Assembly (NCBI RefSeq): GCF_049856175.1
Contig: NZ_JBNDNA010000007.1
Location: 62,001-126,000 of the forward strand
Length of the DNA: 64,000 nt
Origin: JB111 sp049856175
Lineage (GTDB): Bacteria > Actinomycetota > Actinomycetes > Actinomycetales > Actinomycetaceae
Direction: 5' to 3'
Shown: positions 36,858-45,161 of the stretch, piece after piece
Layout: every line of letters begins with the position of its first letter
Position numbering within the stretch: the first letter of the stretch is position 1
Translations under genes and position numbers: made by a program
Notes under the pieces: model-generated
What the model was told of the DNA's origin: nothing
Seen by the model: only the letters and a program-made list of their open reading frames with translations
Databases searched by the model: none

Positions 36858-38120
36858 TCAGCCGCGTCCGTCCTCGCGGGGCAGCTCCGCCTCGTCGAGC
36901 AGCGGCTCGTCCAGCAGGTCCTCGTCGAGCAGGTCGTCGCCGAGCAGCCGCTCGTCCAGCAGGTCCTCGTCGATCAGGTCGCCGTCGAGGAACCGCTCGC
37001 CCGGGAGGTCGTCGTCGAAGGCGGTGAGGTCGGACCAGCCCAGGCCGTCCTCGGGCCCGTCGTCGCAGAGCCACTCGTCGACGTCCCGCGGGGGCACCGT
37101 GCCGGACGCCTGGAGGTCCGCCACGAGACGTGCCAGGGAGTAGCCCGGGCGATCGGCGAGCGCGAGGTCGGCGAGCACCGCCGCCCGGGGGCCCTCCCCG
37201 CGTCGCCAGGCGAGCATGGCGAGCATGGCGAGCGCCGGGGCGGCGGCACCGTCCGGGGCGTACCGGGCGAGGACCTCCAGGGGCAGCCGCCGGTCGGCGG
37301 TCTCGATCGGTCCGCCCATCCACAGCGGGCCGACGATCTCCGGCTCGGCCAGGAGCTCGGTGGGCAGACCTTCTCCCACGAGCACCCGGGTGAGCACGGC
37401 GTCGCGCACCTCGAGGCGCTCGAGCCCGACGAGTAGGCGGGCGAGCAGCTCACGTTCCTTCATCGGGAGCGCTCCGCTCGCGGTCGTGCGGCGCCGCGCG
37501 AGCAGCTCGTCGTACGCCCGGACGGAGAGGCCGATGCCCGGGGCCCTGCGTCGCATCCTGGCGGCGACGGCGTCCAGGAGCAGGCGTCCGTTCGGCGAGC
37601 CCGGCTCCCGCACGACCCCGAGGTCGGCCCGGACGCCGAGCGGTGCGGACCCGGTGAGGACGAGCTCGGCCACGGCGCGCGCCTCGACGAGGTCGTCCAG
37701 GGACCGTCGACCGGGCCGGTCGTCGAACGGCGCGTGCCCCGGCAGGCGCTGCCACCCGTCGGCGGCGACGACCCACGCGCCCACGCGGTCGTCGTCGAGC
37801 GCCCGGACCCGCCGCACTGCGGTGAGGACGGTCGGGGACTCCCGGGCGTCCCGGAGCGGTGCGTCGGTGTGCACGACCGCCGCGTAGATGCCGAGTCGCT
37901 CACGGGCGAGCCGGCGAACGACCCCGGCGACGAAGGGCTCGCCGTCCGTCGCTCCCGCGTCGGCGAGGTCGAGGCGGGCGGCCGGTCCGACGGCGCGGCC
38001 ACCGGCCACCTTGGGGGTCGTCAGTAGCGTGAGCGAGTCCTCGGGCCGGAACCCCAGGAGGTGCGGGACGGCGCCGACGAGGTCGGCGTCGCAGGAGAGT
38101 CTGAGCGTCATGGGTGTCAT
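36858..38120 (-). CDS. DUF4192 family protein with an acidic repeat tail
   Basis: 420 residues from ATG 38120 (a second ATG at 38111 is possible). It opens with DUF4192 features: LRLSCDADLVGAVPHLLGFRPEDSLTLL, then RVGAWVVAADGWQ and a late RPGYSLARLV. The last ~50 residues are tandem DLLDE/RLLGD-type pentapeptides encoded by 15-bp DNA repeats, an acidic amphipathic tail not typical of the family. CAGCGT lies six bases before the ATG. Function unknown. Confidence 0.82.
   Translation of the reverse strand: MTPMTLRLSCDADLVGAVPHLLGFRPEDSLTLLTTPKVAGGRAVGPAARLDLADAGATDGEPFVAGVVRRLARERLGIYAAVVHTDAPLRDARESPTVLTAVRRVRALDDDRVGAWVVAADGWQRLPGHAPFDDRPGRRSLDDLVEARAVAELVLTGSAPLGVRADLGVVREPGSPNGRLLLDAVAARMRRRAPGIGLSVRAYDELLARRRTTASGALPMKERELLARLLVGLERLEVRDAVLTRVLVGEGLPTELLAEPEIVGPLWMGGPIETADRRLPLEVLARYAPDGAAAPALAMLAMLAWRRGEGPRAAVLADLALADRPGYSLARLVADLQASGTVPPRDVDEWLCDDGPEDGLGWSDLTAFDDDLPGERFLDGDLIDEDLLDERLLGDDLLDEDLLDEPLLDEAELPREDGRG
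36890..36990 (-). repeat. 15-bp tandem repeats encoding DLLDE pentapeptides
   Basis: About six units of a CTCGTCGAGCAGG/CTCGTCCAGCAGG type, in frame, encode the acidic C-terminal tail of the DUF4192 protein. Unit-to-unit identity is high, suggesting slippage expansion. Confidence 0.75.
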
Positions 38121-38228
38121 GCGGCCACGCTGGCAGCCGGGGCCCACGCCGCGTCCGGCACCTGTGCACGGACACCGGGTCGACCCGCCTGTGGACCCGC
38201 GGCGGTCGGTACCGCCCGCCCGCCCACG

Positions 38229-38234
38229 TACCCT
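38229..38234 (+). promoter_or_regulatory. -10 hexamer TACCCT of the polyprenyl synthase gene (leaderless)
   Basis: Separated by CGTGCC (six bases) from the ATG at 38241; no ribosome binding site is present. Confidence 0.55.
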
Positions 38235-38240
38235 CGTGCC

Positions 38241-39347
38241 ATGGCCCCAGCCCCTCTTCCCGAGCCCCTCGAGGACGTGCGCGCCGCCGTCGACGACGCG
38301 ACCCGGACGGGGTTCGAGTCCGCGATCGAGCAGCTGGACGGCCTCGCCGATCGGCTGGACGACCTCGCCTCCCCCGGGCGCGCACTGCTCGCCGGCGGCA
38401 AGCGGTCGCGGGCGCTGCTCGCCTACGCAGGGCACCGCGCCGCCGGGGGTGCGCGCGACGTCGCCGCCCCGGACCCGATCGTGCAGGCGGGCGCGGCGCT
38501 CGAGCTGTTCCAGCTGGCGGCCCTCGTCCACGACGACGTGATGGACGACGCCGACGTGCGCCGTGGCCGGCCCGCCGCGCACGTGGCCATCAGGGCCACC
38601 CACCGAGCCCAGGGGCTCGACGGCGACCCGGAGTCGTTCGGCGTGGCCGGCGCCATCCTCCTCGGCGACCTCCTGCTCGCCGCCTCGTCGAAAGTGATGG
38701 ACGGCGCGCGCGCGTCGGTGGCGACCGATGCCGGCGCGGCCGCGAGGCACGTGTACGACCACATGTGCGCGGAGGTCGCCGCCGGCCAGTACCTGGACGT
38801 GCGGGCGGCCGCGACACCGCTGCGCACGGACCCGGACGGGGCCCTGGACCGCTCGCTCACGGTGCTGCGGCACAAGTCCGCCCGCTACTCGGTCGAGCAC
38901 CCACTCGTGGTGGGCGCGTCGCTCGCGGGCGCCGGGAGCGAGACGGTCGCGGGCCTGCGCGCCGTCGGGGAGCCGCTCGGCGAGGCGTTCCAGCTCCGGG
39001 ACGACGAGCTCGGGGTCTTCGGCGACCCGCTGGTCACCGGCAAGCCCGCGGGCGACGACCTGCGCGAGGGCAAGCGCACGGCCCTGCTGGCGCTGACGTG
39101 GAGCGCCGCCGGGCCCACCGACCAGGCCGTCCTCGAGGAACTCGTCGGGGACCCGGCGCTCGATGCCGCGGGGGTCGACCGGCTCAGGGAGATCATCACC
39201 GCCACGGGGGCGCGCGACGCCCACGAGCGCCTCATCGACGAGCGGGAGCGGGCCACGCGGGCCGCTCTCGGCCGGCTCCAGCTCGACGACGAGCCGCGCC
39301 GCCTGCTCGACGCGCTCGCCGACGCGCTGGTCACGCGCGCGGCGTAA
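38241..39347 (+). CDS. Polyprenyl (geranylgeranyl-type) diphosphate synthase
   Basis: 368 residues. The first Asp-rich motif is DDVMDD (98-103) in LVHDDVMDDADVRRGRP, and the second is DDELG (254-258) in FQLRDDELGVFGDP. GGKRSRALL is the isopentenyl diphosphate-binding region. The Leu/Ala spread upstream of the first motif resembles IdsA/GrcC enzymes, making C20 or longer prenyl diphosphates from IPP and DMAPP. The locus corresponds to M. tuberculosis idsA2 (Rv2173). Chain length cannot be read from motifs with certainty. Confidence 0.9.
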   Translation: MAPAPLPEPLEDVRAAVDDATRTGFESAIEQLDGLADRLDDLASPGRALLAGGKRSRALLAYAGHRAAGGARDVAAPDPIVQAGAALELFQLAALVHDDVMDDADVRRGRPAAHVAIRATHRAQGLDGDPESFGVAGAILLGDLLLAASSKVMDGARASVATDAGAAARHVYDHMCAEVAAGQYLDVRAAATPLRTDPDGALDRSLTVLRHKSARYSVEHPLVVGASLAGAGSETVAGLRAVGEPLGEAFQLRDDELGVFGDPLVTGKPAGDDLREGKRTALLALTWSAAGPTDQAVLEELVGDPALDAAGVDRLREIITATGARDAHERLIDERERATRAALGRLQLDDEPRRLLDALADALVTRAA

Positions 39348-39348
39348 G

Positions 39349-39392
39349 GCGTAGCGCGACCGCTCGGCGCGCGCCGCGTAGCGCTACCGCTC
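39349..39392. repeat. 17-bp direct repeat between convergent genes
   Basis: GCGTAGCGC(G/T)ACCGCTC occurs at 39349-39365 and 39376-39392 with one difference. The second copy holds a GTAGCGCTAC palindrome and overlaps the end of the Rv2175c-like gene. Confidence 0.65.
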
Positions 39393-39738
39393 AGAAGGCC
39401 TGGGCGAGGGCCACCCGGCGCACCGCGTGCACGTGGCCGGCCCGCAGGGCGTCGATGGGCGCCTCGCCGAGCTCGTCGTCGTGCTCGAAGAGCCACGCGA
39501 CGACCCCGGCCTCCGACATCCCGCCGTCGGAGAGCAGCGTGAGGGTGCCGGGCAGACCGTCGACCACGGCGGGCGGGTCGGCCGCCAGGTCGAGCATCTC
39601 GCGTGCCACGCCGGCAGCGCCGGTGCTGGAGCGGACGGTGACGAGCCGTCCGTCCCGGACGAGCTGGCGCACGTCTCGGTCGCGGACCCCGAGCGCGTCG
39701 GCGGCGTCGGGGACGGAGATCCAGGTCGGTCCGGGCAT
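39391..39738 (-). CDS. Rv2175c family DNA-binding protein
   Basis: 115 residues. WISVPDAADALGVRDRDVRQLVRDGRLV is a winged helix-turn-helix start, and the C-terminal Rv2175c domain (LTLLSDGGMSEAGVVAWLFEHDDELGEAPIDALRAG) is clear. In M. tuberculosis Rv2175c binds DNA and is phosphorylated by the neighbouring kinase PknL. Here the kinase gene is 1.7 kb away across the LysM gene. TACGCT lies seven bases before the ATG. It is convergent with the polyprenyl synthase gene. Confidence 0.9.
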   Translation of the reverse strand: MPGPTWISVPDAADALGVRDRDVRQLVRDGRLVTVRSSTGAAGVAREMLDLAADPPAVVDGLPGTLTLLSDGGMSEAGVVAWLFEHDDELGEAPIDALRAGHVHAVRRVALAQAF

Positions 39739-39890
39739 GCCGGTCAGCGTAGTCGCGCGCGGTCGACGGCCACGGACGCCGTCCGCCGCTCACGGCTCAC
39801 CGCCCGCGGTTCGCAGTTCACCGCTCGAGCGGGCCGGAACGACGGACCCCGGGTTAGACGTGAGCCCCATCAACCACTAGTGTCCCAATC

Positions 39891-39904
39891 GTTACACGAG
39901 TAAC
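39891..39904. promoter_or_regulatory. GTTAC-ACGA-GTAAC inverted repeat upstream of the LysM gene
   Basis: A perfect 5-bp inverted repeat with a 4-base spacer in an AT-richer stretch, 79 bp before the LysM gene. GTAAC half-sites resemble the boxes of the actinobacterial cell-wall response regulator MtrA, which controls peptidoglycan hydrolases. This assignment is an inference. Confidence 0.4.
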
Positions 39905-39982
39905 ACAGGTCCATCTGTTCACACCCGTCACCTGGGGGGGCATCTCGCAGGGGTCGGTCGCGTACCACTTCCCGGAGGACAC

Positions 39983-41299
39983 ATGCCCGCCGTCGCACAT
40001 GCGCACCGCCGCAGCACCCGACGTCCGCTCACCCTTGCCACCCTCGCCACGACGGCGATGGGCGTGCCGACGCTCCTGGCCGTCCCGGCCGTGGCCGACG
40101 CACCGGCCCCGATGGCCCCGCAGACGGCGATGCCGTACGCGGCGTCCGTCCGCTCAGAGGCAGCCGCGGTCCAGACCGTGCGCACCGCCCCGGCCGCCGC
40201 GACCACGCCGACCCGGGCCGCCACCCTCACGCCGGTGCGCCTCTCGCCCGAGGAGTCGAGCTACACGGTGCGCCGGGGAGACACCCTCATCGGCATCTCC
40301 CGGCAGCTCGGGACGACCGTCCGTGCCCTGCAGCAGGCCAACTCGCTCACGGGCTCGCTCATCATCGACGGACAGGTCCTCACCGTCCCCGGCGCCGCGG
40401 CTGCGGCGCGGACGGAGCCCTCGGCCTCGTCCGGCTCGCACCAGGTCGTGGCGGGCGACACCCTCATCGGCATCGCCCGCGCCCACGGCACCACCGTGCG
40501 CGAGCTCCAGCAGGCCAACGGCCTGACGGGCACCGTCATCCGGACGGGACAGACTCTCACCCTCCCCGGTGCGGGCGCGTCGGCGTCCTCCGAGAACGCG
40601 GCGTCCGAGTCGTCGTCCACGGGCGGCAGCTACACGGTGCGCCCGGGCGACACGCTCACGCGCATCGCCCGGGCCAACGACACGTCGGTCCGCGAGATCG
40701 CCGAGTCGAACTCGATCGGCTCCGACGGTCGGATCTACGTGGGTCAGCGGCTCACCCTCCCGGGTGCGGCCGCGGCCTCCGGCCCGGCCACGTCCGACCC
40801 CGGCAACGACTCGGCCGGCATCGGGTCGACGTTCGCCGGACGCACGTACCCCGAGGCCGTCGTGGGTGCGGCCAACGCGAACCGCACCGCGCTCCTCGAG
40901 GCCGGGGTCCCGTCCCGGGCGTCGATGCAGGAGCTCGTCCGCAGCACGGCGGTCTCGATGGGCGTCGACCCACGCCTGGCGCTCGCGCACGCGTTCGTCG
41001 AGTCCGGCTTCAACCACGCGTCGGTCTCCCCCGCGAACGCGGTCGGCACCATGCAGGTGATCCCGTCCTCCGGCGAGTGGGCCTCCCAGCTCGTCGGTCG
41101 CCCGCTCAACATCATGAGCCCGCAGGACAACGTGGTGGCCGGCGTCGCGATCATCCGCGCGCTCCAGTCCTCCGCCGAGGACTCCGACCAGGGCATCGCC
41201 GCGTACTACCAGGGCCTGGGCGGCGTCCGGGCCCACGGCATGTACCCGGACACCGAGCGCTACGTCGAGACGGTGCGCGCCGCGATGAACCGGTTCTGA
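39983..41299 (+). CDS. Secreted LysM peptidoglycan-binding protein with lytic transglycosylase domain
   Basis: 438 residues. A signal sequence (~15-40, TLATLATTAMGVPTLLAVPAVADA) leads to three LysM domains at ~93-136, ~152-195 and ~216-260 (YTVRRGDTLIGIS, HQVVAGDTLIGIA, YTVRPGDTLTRIA). An SLT domain follows at ~315-435 with the catalytic Glu340 in AHAFVESGFN and the GTMQVIP motif. It binds and cleaves cell-wall glycan outside the membrane. The ATG follows GGAGGACAC. It sits between the Rv2175c-like gene and the PASTA kinase, so it is a plausible phospho-signalling output. Confidence 0.93.
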   Translation: MPAVAHAHRRSTRRPLTLATLATTAMGVPTLLAVPAVADAPAPMAPQTAMPYAASVRSEAAAVQTVRTAPAAATTPTRAATLTPVRLSPEESSYTVRRGDTLIGISRQLGTTVRALQQANSLTGSLIIDGQVLTVPGAAAAARTEPSASSGSHQVVAGDTLIGIARAHGTTVRELQQANGLTGTVIRTGQTLTLPGAGASASSENAASESSSTGGSYTVRPGDTLTRIARANDTSVREIAESNSIGSDGRIYVGQRLTLPGAAAASGPATSDPGNDSAGIGSTFAGRTYPEAVVGAANANRTALLEAGVPSRASMQELVRSTAVSMGVDPRLALAHAFVESGFNHASVSPANAVGTMQVIPSSGEWASQLVGRPLNIMSPQDNVVAGVAIIRALQSSAEDSDQGIAAYYQGLGGVRAHGMYPDTERYVETVRAAMNRF

Positions 41300-41317
41300 C
41301 CAGGCACCACATCCGTT

Positions 41318-41370
41318 CCGCGCCGGGCCGGCGCCCCGCCCTCGTCGGCGGGATGTCCGGCCCGGCGCGG
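41318..41370 (+). terminator. Strong hairpin after the LysM gene
   Basis: CCGCGCCGGGCCGG pairs perfectly with CCGGCCCGGCGCGG (14 bp). An alternative ACATCC/GGATGT pairing exists at 41309-41314 with 41351-41356. It ends 27 bp before the kinase -10. Confidence 0.6.
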
Positions 41371-41397
41371 GTCCACCCCGGGATCACCCGGCCCGGA

Positions 41398-41403
41398 TAG
41401 CAT
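41398..41403 (+). promoter_or_regulatory. -10 hexamer TAGCAT of the Ser/Thr kinase gene (leaderless)
   Basis: Separated by CCGCCC (six bases) from the GTG at 41410; no Shine-Dalgarno is present. Confidence 0.55.
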
Positions 41404-41409
41404 CCGCCC

Positions 41410-43650
41410 GTGGACACCCGCGCCGACCCGCTGGCCGGCCACCTCGTCGACGAGCGCTACCGGATCATCGAGCGCATCGCCCGGGGTGGCATGGCCAGCG
41501 TCTACCGTGCGCAGGACCTGCGGCTCGAGCGGGTCGTCGCCGTGAAGATCATGCACCCGCACCTCGCGGAGTCCCCCGACTTCGTCCGTCGCTTCCGGCG
41601 GGAGGCCCGGGCGGCCGCTCGGCTGTCCCACCCCGGCGTCGTCGCCGTCCACGACCAGGGCGTCGCCGGCGAGTCCTCCTACCTCGCGATGGAGCTCGTC
41701 GACGGCCCCAACCTGCGCGACGAGCTCCGGGCCCGCGGATCGCTCACGCTCGGGCAGACGCTCGACGTGCTCGACCAGGTGCTCGACGCCCTCGCCGCGG
41801 CCCACCGCGCCGGCCTCGTCCACCGGGACATCAAGCCCGAGAACATCCTCGTCACCGCGGACGGCCGCGTGAAGGTCGCCGACTTCGGGCTCGCCCGGGC
41901 GATCAGCGAGACGACCGCCGCCACGTCCGGGACCGTGCTCGGGACGGTGGCCTACATCGCGCCCGAGACGGTGCTCGACGGGGTCGCCGACCCGCCGGCG
42001 GACGTCTACGGCGTCGGCGTCGTCGCCTACGAGCTCCTCACCGGTGCCCAGCCCTTCTCCGGCTCCACCCCGGCCCAGGTCGCGTTCCAGCACGTCAACA
42101 GCACGGTCCCCGGCCCGGGCGCCGAGCTGACCTGGATCCCGCGCGAGGTCGACGACCTCGTCGCCGCCCTCACCGCGCAGGACCCGGACGACCGGCCCGC
42201 CGACGCCGGCGAGGCGCTCGCCCTGCTGCGCCGCACCCGCACCGTGCTGCCGGCCGAGGTCCTCGACCGGCGTTCCGACGTCGAGCCGCGCCCGCCGGCC
42301 ACCTTCGACGACCAGGGCGACCACGACACCACCGGCCCCGGCTCTAGCTCGGCACCGCCCGCACCACCGTCCGCGCCCACCCCGCCGGCCACGCGCGACG
42401 AGGCCGATCCCGCCGGTCGGTCCGTGGCCATCCCGATCGGGGCGATCCGACCCGACGGCCGTCCCGCGCCACGCCGCAGCAAGGCGCCGGCGGCCGGTTC
42501 CCGGCCCGCAGCGCCCCGGTCGGCGAGCTCCGCGGCCCCCCTGTCCGCGGCGTCCGCGTCCGCCGCCGCACCGGCGGAGCCTGCAGCTCCGCCGTCGCAG
42601 GCCGCGGGGGGCGTCCCCGTCCGGGACGACACCCCCGTCCATCCGGTCACCCGCCCGGAGCGGGCCACCACGGCCGACACCAGCGACACCCGGCCCATCC
42701 CCGTGCGCCGCGACGGGGACGACGGCCGGTCACGGCCAGGCTCCGCCCAGTCACGCGCACAGCGGGGTCGACGACGGCGCACCGGCCTCGTCGCACTCCT
42801 GCTCGTGGTCCTGGCGGCGACCCTGGCCGGCGCGTGGTGGCTCCTCACCGCGGGGCCGCTCGCCGGCACCCCGGTCCCCGACGTCACCGGCAGGCCGAGC
42901 ACGGCGGCCGTCGCCGCGCTCGAGGAGGCCGGCCTGGACCCGGTGCTCGAGGAGGCCTACTCCGACGACGTCGCCGAGGGCAACGTCGTCTCCACGTCGC
43001 CCGACGGCGGGGAGAGGACGCGGGACGACGCCGTCACGGTCGTGGTCTCGATCGGCGTGGAGACCCTCGCCGTCCCCGACGTCGTCGGCCAGACGCAGGA
43101 GGAGGCGGAGTCGGTCCTGTCCACCGCGCGGCTGACGGTCGGCGAGGTCACCCGCGAGTACGACGACTCGGTCCCCGCCGGCGAGGTGATCGCCACCGAC
43201 CCCGAGGCGGGCGAGGTCGTCCCCCACGACGAACCGGTGGCGCTCGTCGTCTCCGACGGCCGCGAGCCGACCACCGTCCCCGACGTCACGGGCCTGGGCC
43301 GGGCGTCGGCGGTCGACGAGCTCGAGGAGGCGGGGCTCGGCGCCGACGTGCTCGAGGAGTACTCCGACACCGTCGACGAGGGCTCGGTCATCTCGCAGGA
43401 CCCCGCCGAGGGCGACGCGTTCGTCGGCGACGACGTCGAGCTCGTCGTCTCGCTGGGACCCGAGCTCGTCGAGGTCCCCGACCTGCTCAACATGCAGGTG
43501 GAGGACGCCGTCGACGAGCTCGAGGCGCTCGACCTCGTCGCGGAGCGGGAGGACGTGCTCGGCGCCTTCTACGGGACCGTGCGCGACCAGACTCCCGAGG
43601 CCGGCTCGATGGTCGAGCGCGGCACGACCGTCACGCTGCGCGTGGTCTGA
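41410..43650 (+). CDS. Transmembrane Ser/Thr protein kinase with four PASTA domains
   Basis: 746 residues. The kinase domain (~17-280) has ARGGMASVY, Lys46, HRDIKPEN with Asp140, DFG (158-160) and APE (184-186). A long Pro/Ala linker (~290-455) leads to one membrane helix (~459-485) and four extracellular PASTA repeats beginning VPDVTGRPS, VPDVVGQTQ, VPDVTGLGR and VPDLLNMQV. PASTA domains sense muropeptides or lipid II. By position (next to Rv2175c and DAHP synthase) it is the pknL counterpart, but M. tuberculosis PknL has no PASTA region. It probably regulates wall growth. Confidence 0.95.
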   Translation: MDTRADPLAGHLVDERYRIIERIARGGMASVYRAQDLRLERVVAVKIMHPHLAESPDFVRRFRREARAAARLSHPGVVAVHDQGVAGESSYLAMELVDGPNLRDELRARGSLTLGQTLDVLDQVLDALAAAHRAGLVHRDIKPENILVTADGRVKVADFGLARAISETTAATSGTVLGTVAYIAPETVLDGVADPPADVYGVGVVAYELLTGAQPFSGSTPAQVAFQHVNSTVPGPGAELTWIPREVDDLVAALTAQDPDDRPADAGEALALLRRTRTVLPAEVLDRRSDVEPRPPATFDDQGDHDTTGPGSSSAPPAPPSAPTPPATRDEADPAGRSVAIPIGAIRPDGRPAPRRSKAPAAGSRPAAPRSASSAAPLSAASASAAAPAEPAAPPSQAAGGVPVRDDTPVHPVTRPERATTADTSDTRPIPVRRDGDDGRSRPGSAQSRAQRGRRRRTGLVALLLVVLAATLAGAWWLLTAGPLAGTPVPDVTGRPSTAAVAALEEAGLDPVLEEAYSDDVAEGNVVSTSPDGGERTRDDAVTVVVSIGVETLAVPDVVGQTQEEAESVLSTARLTVGEVTREYDDSVPAGEVIATDPEAGEVVPHDEPVALVVSDGREPTTVPDVTGLGRASAVDELEEAGLGADVLEEYSDTVDEGSVISQDPAEGDAFVGDDVELVVSLGPELVEVPDLLNMQVEDAVDELEALDLVAEREDVLGAFYGTVRDQTPEAGSMVERGTTVTLRVV

Positions 43651-43720
43651 CCGGCCGCCACCGCCGTCACCCGGCGCATGGACCTACGGGTCGACCCGGG
43701 CGCCCGCGCGCCCCGGTGCG

Positions 43721-45070
43721 TCAGCTCCGGAGCATCTCCGCGACCTCGAACGCCATCTGCAGGGACTGCTGATGGTTGAGCCGCGGGTCCACGAGGGTCT
43801 CGTAGCGCCGGGCGAGCCCGGCGTCGTCGATGGGGTCGGCACCGCCCATGATCTCCGTGACGTCGTCGCCCGTGAGCTCGACGTGGAGACCGCCCGGCAC
43901 CGTGCCCAGCTGCTGGTGCACCTCGAAGAAGCCACGCACCTCGTCGAGGATCGTGTGCATCTCGCGCGTCTTGTAGCCCGACGGCGAGGTGATCGTGTTG
44001 CCGTGCATCGGGTCGCACACCCAGGTCACGGGGCGGCCGTCGGCCACGACCGTCTCCACGATGCCCGGCAGGGCGTCCCTGACGTTGCCCGCACCCATCC
44101 TGGAGATGAAGGTCAGCCGCCCGGCGAGACCGTCGGGGTTGAGCCGGTCGATGAGCGCCCGGACCTCGTCGGCGGTGACCGACGGGCCCAGCTTGACGCC
44201 GATCGGGTTCCGCACCCGGGAGAGCAGGTCGACGTGCGCGCCGTCCGGCTGCCGGGTCCGCTCCCCGATCCAGAGGAAGTGCGCGGAGGTGTCGTACGGC
44301 TGCCCGGTGCGGTGGTCGATGCGGGTGAGGGCGGCCTCGTAGTCGAGCAGCAGCGCCTCGTGCGAGGAGTACATGTCGACTGTTCGCAGGGCGTCGAAGT
44401 CCACGCCGGCGGCCGCCATGAACCGCAGCGCCCGCCCGATCTCGCCGGCGAGCGACTCGTAGCGGCCGTGGGCGGGGTTCTCGATGAACCCGCGGTTCCA
44501 CTCGTGGACGAGCCTGAGGTCCGCGAAGCCGCCTCCGGTGAAGGCTCGGATGAGGTTGAGGGTCGTCGCGGAGCGGTGGTACATCCCCAGCAGCCGCTGC
44601 GGGTCCGGCACGCGGTCGGCCTCGGTGAAGCCGTGCGCGTTGACGGCGTCGCCCCGGTAGGACGGCAGGGTCACGCCGTCGCGGGTCTCGAGGTCGCTCG
44701 AGCGCGGCTTGGCGTACTGGCCGGCCATGCGGCCCATCTTGACGATGGGCAGGCTGGCGCCGTAGGTGAGGACGACGGCCATCTGCAGGACCGTGCGGAT
44801 CTTGTTGCGAATCCGGTCCGCCGTGGACTCCGCGAACGTCTCGGCGCAGTCGCCGCCCTGCAGGAGGAACGCCTCGCCGCGGCCGGCCGCCGCCATGAGA
44901 CCGGTCAGCCGGTCGGCCTCGCCCGCGAAGATGAGCGGCGGGCTGGCCTCCAGCTCGGCCACGACGGTCTCGAGCGCGGCGGGGTCGGGATAGCTCGGCT
45001 GCTGGGCGGCGGGCACGCTCCGCCACTGCTGCAGTCCGGCCAGGGTCTCCGCGGTGGGCTCGACGTTCAC
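43721..45070 (-). CDS. aroG: Class II 3-deoxy-7-phosphoheptulonate (DAHP) synthase
   Basis: 449 residues from GTG 45070. The class II enzyme signature is plain: FLLQGGDCAETF (metal Cys), PVVKMGR-like LPIVKMGRMAGQYAKPRSSD, HNRGF-like EWNRGF, CDPMHGNTITSPSGYKTR (metal His), HVELTGDDVTE (metal Glu) and LVDPRLNHQQSLQ (metal Asp). It condenses phosphoenolpyruvate and erythrose-4-phosphate in the first step to chorismate. TACGAT six bases before the GTG shows a leaderless start. It is convergent with the kinase gene. Confidence 0.96.
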   Translation of the reverse strand: MNVEPTAETLAGLQQWRSVPAAQQPSYPDPAALETVVAELEASPPLIFAGEADRLTGLMAAAGRGEAFLLQGGDCAETFAESTADRIRNKIRTVLQMAVVLTYGASLPIVKMGRMAGQYAKPRSSDLETRDGVTLPSYRGDAVNAHGFTEADRVPDPQRLLGMYHRSATTLNLIRAFTGGGFADLRLVHEWNRGFIENPAHGRYESLAGEIGRALRFMAAAGVDFDALRTVDMYSSHEALLLDYEAALTRIDHRTGQPYDTSAHFLWIGERTRQPDGAHVDLLSRVRNPIGVKLGPSVTADEVRALIDRLNPDGLAGRLTFISRMGAGNVRDALPGIVETVVADGRPVTWVCDPMHGNTITSPSGYKTREMHTILDEVRGFFEVHQQLGTVPGGLHVELTGDDVTEIMGGADPIDDAGLARRYETLVDPRLNHQQSLQMAFEVAEMLRS

Positions 45071-45076
45071 CGCGCC

Positions 45077-45082
45077 ATCGTA
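45077..45082 (-). promoter_or_regulatory. -10 hexamer TACGAT of the DAHP synthase gene (leaderless)
   Basis: Separated by GGCGCG (six bases) from the GTG at 45070. It is identical to the parE hexamer. Confidence 0.6.
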
Positions 45083-45161
45083 GGCGGCGGGCCGCCGGCC
45101 CAGGACGCCGTGGCCGGCACACGGACGTGACGTGTGCCGCGCCACGGCGGCCGGGCCGGTG

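Noticed and set aside
39739..39982. Cyclic-di-AMP (ydaO) riboswitch upstream of the LysM gene
   Set aside because: This element often precedes wall-hydrolase genes in actinobacteria, but its conserved GGGGAACCA and GGGGTGAAT-like cores are not present.
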